From Haliotis asinina (lineage: Eukaryota; Mollusca; Gastropoda; Lepetellida; Haliotidae), in NCBI RefSeq assembly GCF_037392515.1, contig NC_090283.1, forward strand, positions 27,172,249 through 27,236,248: a DNA stretch of 64,000 bases. The letters run 5' to 3'. Shown piece by piece: positions 25,246-34,700 of this stretch; the stretch's first letter is position 1, and each line of letters opens with the position of its first letter. Made by a program: the position numbers and the translations under genes. The notes beneath the pieces are model-generated. The model saw only the letters and a list, made by a program, of their open reading frames with translations. It did no database searches and was not told where the DNA came from.

Positions 25246-25402
25246 TAAGAATGAAGATTTTATGGATGTCAACTTCTTTATATGAGAACACAACGTTTCG
25301 GAGTTAATGCTTACTCCTTCATCTGATGAAGGAGTAAGCATTAACTCCGAAACGTTGTGTTCTCATATAAAGAAGTTGACATCCATAAAATCTTCATTCT
25401 TA
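25246..25402. repeat. Perfect 77-bp-arm inverted repeat with a 3-bp spacer
   Basis: Left arm 25246-25322 and right arm 25326-25402 are exact reverse complements by eye; the spacer is CTG. The arms contain CATAAAATCTTCATTC, CGAAACGTTGTGTTCTC and GGAGTAAGCATTAACTCCG. I see no target-site duplication. Confidence 0.95.
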
Positions 25403-25826
25403 TGCATTTCACTTCTAAATGCCCTTCAAAGACTAGGTAGGAGTAGTTTATCCCTGATTTCAGGGACGACATGTAAGTCAGAGAGGCACACGCCTCACAC
25501 CGGCTCACACCGGTACCCTATCCGGCTTGCCAGAATGACATGAGTAGTTACGAATGCGGTCTGTGGCCGTGAAGAGTTGCGTCCCTTGACCAAACATCCC
25601 CAAGCTTGGAACGTCGAGCTCACGACATTTGATCACACATTCAACCTTCATTATGGTTCATGGTTTTTCGGCACTTTACCTGCCGGTGTCATCAAAATCG
25701 CGTGCACTAGTTGTGTTTTTCTCAAGCCAGCAAGCAAGTAGCAAGCCATTTGTTTTCCGTGTAAGCGGGACAGGTTGCAAAGCTGTTTATTATTAGATAG
25801 CATTAAGAGCTTGCCCAACCTCTTTA
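25403..25826. other. No recognised gene
   Basis: Spacer between two palindromic elements; only short frames. Confidence 0.4.
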
Positions 25827-25834
25827 GCCAGAAC

Positions 25835-26020
25835 CACAGGGGCTTGTATCGCTTTGAAACGGCGTTCGAAAGACATATAGATGTATAGACCCTACCCTAG
25901 TACTATATAAAGACATATAGATGTATAGACCCTACCCTAGTACTATATATAGTACTAGGGTAGGGTCTATACATCTATATGTCTTTCGAACGCCGTTTCA
26001 AAGCGATACAAGCCCCTGTG
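25835..26020. mobile_element. Palindromic foldback element with 8-bp target-site duplication (hAT-like by TSD length)
   Basis: The ends are CACAGGGGCTTGTATCGC and its exact complement. Eight-base flanks GCCAGAAC (25827-25834 and 26021-26028) are identical. The right arm (25948-26020, 73 bp) is matched by the left side, which also has an inserted direct duplication of about 39 bp (AGACATATAGATGTATAGAC onward). No coding capacity; non-autonomous. Confidence 0.85.
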
Positions 26021-26121
26021 GCCAGAACCACGTGTAAGCCCGGGGTTGTTTTACAATGGTAGCTACGCCCCTGAACACAGTTTATTAAATAACTTTCATT
26101 TAAAAAAGCATAAAAATTTGT

Positions 26122-26325
26122 TTGAAAGATTTTATACTCGCTCTCGCCCTGTCCATTTACTTATACGTTGCGTTTTCACTAGAACTAAATCATATCCCAG
26201 CACAGCAAAAAGGAGAAATTGTGTGTGTAGGGTATGATCCGAATAGACGCGATTACTTTCGCGGTGGGTGCTTTGGGGCCCAATTCGGCAATCGCGACCT
26301 TGAGGGCAATGTCAACTCCATATGA
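26122..26325 (+). other. Possible exon of a small secreted cysteine peptide, unproven
   Basis: An open frame without an ATG encodes a hydrophobic run (FILALALSIYLYVAFSLE) and then a polar segment with VCVGYDPNRRDYFRGGCFG, ending at TGA (26323-26325). The frame is open from 26104. The layout fits a signal peptide plus a short mature peptide with two cysteines, but no upstream exon or clear acceptor is visible. It may be chance. Not a recognised family. Confidence 0.2.
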
Positions 26326-26631
26326 TGGTGCACACATGGTCGGGGTTTTCTTTATTTTGTATGTAGAAATTCTGTAAAAGAGCTTGTTTCAATGCGACCA
26401 CGTGCGTTCCAAATTACATCCAGTGTACTAGTGTACATCGTGTAGATTGTCGTACACCCAGTGAACCACCAACGATCATTATCAGGTCTGACACACTTGT
26501 TAATTGCAGTTTGTTATCTTCCCAAATATAAAACGTGTTTCCCATGATGTGCACGTGCGAACCTTTCCGGTCATGTTTTTCACGTGCTGTACAATTCATG
26601 CTTTTGCATTCAGAGACAAACGTGTTAGCCG

Positions 26632-26719
26632 GCTGCTACTACTACTACTACTATTACTACTGCTGCTGCTACTACTACTACTACTGCTAGTGCTGCTGCT
26701 GCTGCTGCTGCTGCTGCTA

Positions 26720-26757
<38 letters not shown>

Positions 26758-26842
26758 ACTACTACTACTGCTAGTTCTGCTGCTAGTGCTACTACTATAT
26801 ACTACTACTACTGCTGCTACTACTGCTACTACTACTACTACT
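26632..26842. repeat. (CTA/CTG)n trinucleotide microsatellite
   Basis: About 70 CTA and CTG triplets in alternating blocks with a few interruptions; directly abuts a SINE B copy. Confidence 0.97.
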
Positions 26843-27083
26843 GACCCGGTTTGAATACTGGCCCTCAGTAACGCATGCTTGTCGTAAGAGGCGACTAACG
26901 GGATCAGGGTGTCAGGCTTGCTGACTTGGTTTATTGGCACATATCATAGCGGTTCCTAATTACCTAGACAGATGCTCGTGCTGTCGATCTGTGGATTTTC
27001 TGGCACAGAATCGATTATTAACAGACCGTCGTCCTATAGGTGGAATATTGCTGAGTACGACGTAAAACTAAACTCACTCACTA
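26843..27083 (+). mobile_element. SINE family B, near full length
   Basis: CATGCTTGTCGTAAGAGGCG, ACTAACGGGATCAGGG, GATGCTCGTGCTGTCGATC, GATTATTAACAGACCGTCG, GGAATATTGCTGAGTACG and the tail GTAAAACTAAACTCACTCAC. Confidence 0.9.
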
Positions 27084-27419
27084 GAACTGTTGTCTCATAA
27101 ATCACAAAGTACGCATACTACAATTGTGAGATACAAGGTGAAGTACGTGCTTTACATGCCCGTGCGTATATATTTCACAAGGTAAGAGCTTGGGCCAGTG
27201 TCAAGTGTCTCATCTGTTACACACTTGCAAGGATTATTTTACGACTGCTTCAATACAGACATTGCGCGGAAGCTGAACGATGTACAATGTCTCTTCTTCC
27301 CAAAACGTTATTACAAATTATACGTCACAATAGAGACATTAGCAACGGAAACGATGGGTAGAAAAAAAATAAATACTTCCAAGGTATTTTGTTTGGTGCT
27401 GGTATAACGTTTGTGGAAA
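27084..27419. other. No recognised gene
   Basis: Short frames only; between SINE copies. Confidence 0.4.
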
Positions 27420-27520
27420 GAATTTGTACATCACTTTGTGTGAGCGGGGCGGAAATGACAGGGTTCGATTCCATGTATGGCTACAATGTTTGGGGCCCAT
27501 TTTTGGTGCTCCCCTCGACA
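27420..27520 (+). mobile_element. SINE family A, strongly diverged
   Basis: B box GGGTTCGATTCC followed by TGGGGCCCATTTTTGGTG; head and tail are poorly kept. Confidence 0.4.
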
Positions 27521-27529
27521 TTACTTTAT

Positions 27530-27728
27530 GACTGAATAATCTAGTTTGGACCAGACAATCCATTGATCAAAACCATGCGTAAATAGGAACCATGACACCT
27601 GTCAACCAAGTCAGAGCCTGACCACCTGACCCGTTAGTCGCCTCTTAACACAAGCACCAGTCTCCTTTTATGGCAAGCATGGGTTGCTGAACGCCTGTTC
27701 AACCCCGGGACCTTCACGGGTCAGAAAA
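27530..27728 (-). mobile_element. SINE family B, first of two tandem copies
   Basis: ACCAGACAATCCATTGATCA, CACCTGTCAACCAAGTCAGA, GGCAAGCATGGGTTGCTGAA and the 5' end CCCCGGGACCTTCACGGG. Shares private variants with the next copy. Confidence 0.8.
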
Positions 27729-27736
27729 TAATAAAT

Positions 27737-27925
27737 AAATAATCGAGTTTGAACCAGACAATCCAGTGATCAACACCATGCGTAAATAGGAACCATGACA
27801 CCTGTCAACCAAGTCAGAGCCTGACCACCTGATCCCCTTAGTCGCCTCTTACCACAAGCACGAGTTGTCTTTCATGGCAAGCATGGGTTGCTGAAGGCCT
27901 ATTCTACCCAGCGATATTCATGGAT
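27737..27925 (-). mobile_element. SINE family B, second of two tandem copies
   Basis: Offset 203 bp from the previous copy. Both carry CATGCGTAAATAGGAACC in place of the usual GATCGATCTGCGCAGTTGG stretch, so one arose from the other by local duplication. Confidence 0.8.
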
Positions 27926-28021
27926 AAGCTACATAAGAAATATGATGGCATTCCCCAGATGTGGTACGGCCCACCCTACCTGGCTCATGACTCCAACAGT
28001 CATACAACATTCAGGGAGGGT

Positions 28022-28200
28022 GAGTGAGTGAGTGGGATGGGGGTAGTAGTGTCAGGGTGGGTGAGTGAGTAAGTAAGTAAGTGAAATATTACAGCAATAC
28101 CACAGCAAGGGATATAAAAAATTTGCCTCACCCATTGAACCCATAATGGGATTGAAACCTGGCACACACTAAGATTTTAACCAAAACCAAGTCAGCATGG
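28022..28200 (-). mobile_element. SINE family A, degenerate, with expanded GTGA tail
   Basis: GTGAGTGAGTGGGATGGG and GTGAGTGAGTAAGTAAG runs, then ATTACAGCAATACCACAGC and GGGATTGAAACCTGG. Confidence 0.5.
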
Positions 28201-29669
28201 CACTGCCATAGATTTGTGCCTAAACCATCTTTTCCTCATGAAGGTTGAGTTTGATTTCATACATGAAATCTTCATCAATAACACAAAATTCACACAAAAC
28301 AATAATTCAATTGATACAAAATGTTTATTATTAAATGTATATAAAATATTTACAAATATGTTTATTTCTGCTGTGATTGGAATGGAACTCCTGGACCTAA
28401 CTGCATATATACACACATTCATGATTAGTATATATACAGTGAGTTATAGTATGAAAAGTATATGCATTACAAGCAGTAATAACAAGAGCATAACTACTGA
28501 TGAAGAAACATAACTATCTTCACAACTGTCATGAAACAAGTCTAAAACATACTTCCATGCAACTACCATACTGTTTGTATGCTAACTAACTCCTCCCTCT
28601 GCAATATTCAAGCCAAAGGACAGTAGCATGAATATACCAGAGTCTGGACCTGACAGACCAATACATTTTTTTTAAAAAACCCAAAATATTCAGAACATGT
28701 ATAGATCATTCACTTAAAATCAGCTCTAACTCATAATTAATATTCGGTACAAAATATAATACAAGTATTATTGCATTTACAATTATGCAATATTTGATTA
28801 TTTTTCAAGCACATGCAGGAGAAATGTTTGTTCATTTGAAAGCCTGTCACTATTGTTTTATGTAAAACATATGTTGATATATAAATTATAAAATTGCAAC
28901 AGCAAGACATTGGCAAATTCTTGTCATTTATGAAAATATGGAACATTTGAAATCTGCATATGCAAATTGTTTTAAAAAAGACTTTAACAATGGTTTTAAA
29001 AAAAGTAGTAAAACTCAAAACAGTTTCATTTCATACCAAGTTGGCTTTAAAAACACCAAACTTGAAGGCACGTGTCAGAAACCATTGCAAGGACTGGAGT
29101 GTAATGAATCTTTCTATTTAGATTATACAATTCGTAAATCTTCATAAAATAATTGACATTTTTCAAAACTGAGCATGGAGGAATTATTCTTTTTTCCTTC
29201 ATGTATTTGACAAATTATGACACTTCCGGGCGGATATACCACAGTGAATGGTAAGGCATGTGTAAAAAAATCTGACATCTGAATGTCAAGACATGGTGGA
29301 ACGGTAAAAACTTCAACATCAAAAAGATATTTTGGCCGAAAATTACAGGCTTTTCTTAGGAATGAATAACAAAAAGTGAATTTTGACAATTGTATCATTA
29401 CACATCACGACTCAGGAAATCAGCAGCAGCTTAAAGAACACACAGCCATTTATAAGACTTATTTGCACCCTGTGGGGTTTTTGTGAACATGCTATGTTTT
29501 GCAGTAACATCAACTGATACAATGAATTTGCTTCATCAAATAAGTCCCTCTACACACAGACTAGAAGTATTCTCCTCCAGACATTCCATTCACCTCACCT
29601 GTGTTTCCATAACCACATGCCACTTGAAGCTCAACCATTTATACAGAGGATCACCAGTAGCTCTACCAG

Positions 29670-29832
29670 TGAGTAAGCGAGATAGATGGGTTTTAAGCCA
29701 ATTTTAGAAATATTCTAGCAAAATAATGGCAGGACAGATACAGCTTTTTTAGAAGAAGGGGACACTTCATATTCACAAGAGTCTTCGGTATGACAAGCAA
29801 TCATGTTAAATGCTAGGCTACCACAGCCTCTT
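29670..29832 (-). mobile_element. SINE family A, degenerate
   Basis: GTGAGTAAGCGAGATAG, ATTTTAGAAATATTCTAGC, GAGTCTTCGGTATGACAAGC and ATGCTAGGCTACC keep the order of the family. Confidence 0.5.
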
Positions 29833-30044
29833 GCTTATTGCAGGACAGCTTTTGAATTGACAGTATTTCAAAATGGTACCGCTAACACCTTTTTCCAGAG
29901 ATAATGAAGGTCAGTTGAAACAAATTCTGCAATAACTGCAATTTTTCAAATATTGTAAAACAAGGAAGAATCATGGCATTAAGCAAGTTTTACAGAAGCT
30001 GTTGCCAGGGAAGAGTACATGTAATGTCAGCAGTAGAGCGTGTA

Positions 30045-30190
30045 CATAGATTTACACCCCTATAAGAAATATTCCAGCAGTATCAAGCCTGTGGACACCA
30101 GAAATGGCCTTCACATACTGTACCCATGTGGGGAATCAAACCCTGACTTAAAGTGTGACAAGGGAAGTATCAAACCACTGCTAGCAAACA
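30045..30190 (-). mobile_element. SINE family A, diverged
   Basis: AAATATTCCAGCAGTATC, GGACACCAGAAATGGCCTTC and TGTACCCATGTGGGGAATC are clear; the head is weaker. Confidence 0.7.
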
Positions 30191-31471
30191 AGGATAAGTT
30201 GGATCGGTGCAGAGAAACCATTGACAAGAATTAGGTCGTGCACAGCATTAAGAAAATCCATTTGGTCGGTGACAGGGAAAGCAGACGTAGGCTAGTGCAC
30301 GTGCAGTGCATGACGATGAAATTAATTTCAAGTGTATCTCCAAGTGCGTTACTCAGAAGACTCTCATGCAGCAGGTGAAGTAAGGTAATATTTGAACTAC
30401 ACTTGATAATGGACAACCTGAAGCCACTTCGTTCACAATGACAAAGCTCCCTCATACATGCTAATACGGTTCAGCTGTCAGGTTGGAGCTCAACTTATTC
30501 TTGTTTGCCAGTAGGTTACTCCATCATTCACAGTAGAGAGTGAATAATACGCTTAAGTGATCTTGGTGTTATCTAATGATACACTATTGCTACAGTGATA
30601 CAGATGGTAGCAGTATCATATCCAATGACATTAGCAACGCATGGCTGTAACCATGGCAACCAAGGAGGCTACACCAATGTCTGGTGACTACAAGCACTGT
30701 TTCTACTGTCACAAGAGCAGAAGATTCTGATTAATATAACAACATTTGTAAGTTAAAAGATGAAGTATTATTTTAATCAGAATTATCAAGTCCTGCCACT
30801 CACAACTACCAATATGTACACAAGTGGTTCATTACATGCACAAAACTAATCCATACTCGTCAACATGCCGGATTATCATGATCATTATTATTTATGTGTT
30901 AATCATGAGAATGAGGCAAATCATACCTTCTCAATCATCATAATTATGAATGAATTTGTTCTGAGAACAATCAATCAAGACTCAGTATTCACAAAGCACA
31001 CAGGAGGTATAGTTTTTTGCTCCTCTGAAAATTCCACTTACTGTCAAAAAAATAACTGTACAGTGTTCTTACTCATGCATGTGGGTTTAGACGGATGGTA
31101 ATATGGTAGATAAGACAGTTTAGTCGGCCTCATTCATTACTATCTACAATGAATATTTGGATAATAAATGACTGGTGATGAAAACAGATCTAAACAATGG
31201 GATGTTTGAACAAGTCTAATTACTCCCCACTAAACTGTCAAAATATTCATGAGTTCGTGATTGTTTCAAAAAAAAAAAAAGCCTATCAAAATTCATCCCT
31301 AAAATGAATCACAAGCACTTTCTGAAGACAAGCATCAAGCTCTCTCTCTTTTTAATTTCTGTCCACAGAAAATCATTTTGCTTGAAACACTGCCACTGAT
31401 TGAGGGGTGTCAGCATTTAAAACCAAGGGCAGTTAACTCTAAATGACTAAAATCACCAGGATGCAATGTTT

Positions 31472-31711
31472 TCAATCTACAAGCAGCTCAAAATGCACCT
31501 GGCCCACCATCTCATTACGATTGTGATAGATGTTTCTTGCCCAGGCTTTGCATGTAATCATAAGTAACACGCCAGGGCGCGGCTCCTCAAACCGCACGAA
31601 CATCAACGGGGACCGATATCCTTGCTGGTTCCGGAACGGGAAGTACTTAAAGTGGAAGCCATTTGGGGGATGATAGGACAATGGACCCATACTTTCCCGA
31701 TCCACAGGGTT
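31472..31711 (-). CDS. Beta subunit gene 2, coding exon 6 with stop
   Basis: Acceptor CTTTCAG; 79 codons from NPVDRESMGP to HFELLVD, then stop; 39 of 79 residues identical to copy 1 without gaps. Confidence 0.95.
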   Translation of the reverse strand, partial: NPVDRESMGPLSYHPPNGFHFKYFPFRNQQGYRSPLMFVRFEEPRPGVLLMITCKAWARNIYHNRNEMVGQVHFELLVD

Positions 31712-34700
31712 CTGAAAGACATTAGTGATGTATGATTTTATACTGATCAAACAATTTCTTCAAACGATTGATCTCTCTTGAGTTAGTGATTCTTAAAGAG
31801 CTTGGGAGACTATTGACATTCATAAAACATGAAACCTCAAATTAACCTTAAGAAAATATGTTTCTTATTGCTGTTTCTTAAATCAAGATGTAAACAACTG
31901 ATGCATTTTCCTGACTTGTAAAGCTGAGAATTAAACAATATTTTCGCATTTGAATTTGCATCGAGAATCAGAGCAAATATGTATGGTGTGCAACAGTAGA
32001 GTGAGTGAGTGAGTTTAGTTTTACACTGCACTCAGCAATATTCCAACTATATGGCGGTGGTCTGTAAATAATCGAGTCTTGACCAGATAATCCAGTGATC
32101 AACAACATAAGCATCGATCTGCGCAATTGGGAACCGATGACATGTGTCAACCAAGTCAGCTAGCCTGACCACCCGATCCCGTTAGTCGGCTCGTACGACA
32201 AGCATTATCACCTTTTATGGCAAGCATGGGTTGCTGAAGGCCTATTTTACCCGGGGACCTTCACGAGTGTGCAACAGAAGACAAACACGTGCAGGAAGCG
32301 ATTGTGGACCAAAGAAGGCCCAGGATTTCAGCAACCTTAATTGTAGAACGATTCCTCAGCAGCAAAATTCTGACATCCATAATCATATGAAATGCCACAG
32401 ATCTTTACGCTATAGATTAACATTTCAGGTGAAATATCTGTTCTTAGTTTGACATCTAAAATATCATGGAGGACACCTAAGTATTGCATGTGTCATCCAC
32501 TGATAACAAGGTCAATTAATGTGTAGGACACACTTACTTCTCCATCACACGTCACCGTAATTGACCACTGACTCCACGTGTCCCGGATCTCATCTGGGAC
32601 TGTTTCATTGGTGAACTCCTCTGGTTCCCAATTAAAAATCTGAAAATATTTTGAAAATTGTTGGAGACAAAGTTGATTGAGGAAAATCCATGCTTCACTC
32701 CCCAAAACCTCAAACTTAAATCAATAATAATGAGCATATATAAAGTGCTGTACCTGTATATATCAAGGTACGTACTTTAAGCACATGAACTGACACAATG
32801 TGGAAGCAAAAAGCACCCAGCTGTATCTGTACACATGAGAATTCATCACACACCACCTAAATACAGGGGATCCATGAAGATCCAGGTTAAAACTGATCTT
32901 CAGTAACCCACGCCTGTTATACGAGGTGACTGGGTGGTTGACACGTCATCGTATCCCAGTTGATGTTGATCATTGGATTGCTATGTCCAGGCTTTATTAT
33001 TAACAGACCTCTGCCATATAGCTGAAATATTGTTGAGTGGTGTAAAGCCAAACTCACTCACTCACTATCTCCAATCCAATGGCAGGTAATTTGTTTTAAA
33101 TTTTATCAAAACATGCTATTATCACCAAGTATACTAAACTCAAACATGTCAAATATGTGCTTCACACAACTTTTCAAGAACTGTCTATGAGATACAAAGG
33201 GGCAAATCACATTGGGATATAGGTTGTTCAGCTTGACCAGGGGCCCGTTTCACAAAACTCTCGTAAGCCTAAGAACTCGTAAGTTTTCTCGTAGCCATTG
33301 TACCTCCTATATTGTAACACAGGAGCTACGGATGCTACGAGAAAAGTTACGAGATCTTAGGCTTACGAGAGCTTTGTGAAACGGGGCCCTGAGCTACTCT
33401 ACATACACATGACCCGGGAGACCAAACGGCACAAATGGCTGGTTGAGTCAACTTCATTACATAGGGGATCTCAATGCCTAAAAGCCTGAAAAGGAAACAT
33501 TAAATCATCTGCAGCTAACTGTTTAAAGAAAGTTAGCACATTGCTGATGATGACTCGACGCTGAGATGTCAAATGCCCACATTGTCTTGGCTGTTCGGAC
33601 ATATTAACATTCACCTGTCAAAGGCGCACCCCTTCACAATAATAGACCCAACCAGTTGTGACATGGTCGCGCAATGCATTAGTATTCACTTATGAATAAC
33701 TGCTGCATGTGCACTTCAGTTTTGTGAACTGATGTAAAAGACGTTTCCTCACATGTCAAGACGTATGTTTCTCTGTAACAACGAACTGCCCATTACCTTA
33801 TTTAGTTTGAGCAGTATACATGGTTGTCCGTCGTCAAACCCAAAGTTCTGTTGCTTCACACAGTCGGCACCAAGCTGCAGGATATCAAAGCGACAAACTT
33901 TGTCAAGTTCAGTCGTCCGTCTCTCTCGGATCTCGCTGCAGTCCTTGTAATTTTCTCCCTGTTGGTTCTCGTTCTCATAATCTAGACACACAAAACCACA
34001 ATATATAAAACCAAACACTTCTCTACATACTTTCTGTGGACTACAGCCACAACATAAGACGTGTACCAGAACACGAGAACAGTGAACAATATGTACATAA
34101 CTGGTCAAAGTTAATTATTTCTTTTGAAGAAGATGCATGAAACCTTTAGCCAGCTCTTCTGGTGCTGACTCTGTTTGGGGCAAAAAAATCTATGTTAAAT
34201 ATCCAGTAGGCAATTGGGCAAATATTTTCTAGTACTATGTTTCTATCTTCTTAAATGATCAGAGGCAACTTCATAAGAATACACCAATCTTTGAGCATTT
34301 TCAAAATCTGAACATTGAAATTAGAAAATGCCATTTTCAAGATGGCTGCCTCACATCTCAAGTATGCTTCTAGATGGTCGAGGTACTGGGTGTATGTGGA
34401 GGCATCGCCCTTCACGAACCGAATCACAGTAGACATGGAGTCAGGCATAGGTCGGAAACCCAGACCTGCAAACAATCACAAAAAATACAGATCCACAATA
34501 AACAAAGTTATTTAAGGTTATTTAACTTGCAAATAACAAATGTTTGGAACCACAATCAATTTTAATCAAACCACTGTTTTAGCAAAATATTATCTATATT
34601 GACCTATTTTCAATTATCTTGAACACGTAAATGATCTTTTAAAACAAACCTTAATCAGACGTACAGAAAAGCAAATGACCTAGTATGTGATTAGAACAAT

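Larger units (their letters stand above)
28322..31471 (-). other. Probable 3' untranslated region of beta subunit gene 2
   Basis: AT-rich stretch after the stop codon at 31472-31474. A minus-strand AATAAA can be read at about 28322-28330. If used, the tail is about 3.1 kb and includes two old SINE copies. Extent is inferred from composition and the signal only. Confidence 0.3.

Noticed and set aside
26504-26940. Poly-leucine and poly-serine frames on both strands
   Set aside because: Translation of a CTA/CTG microsatellite.
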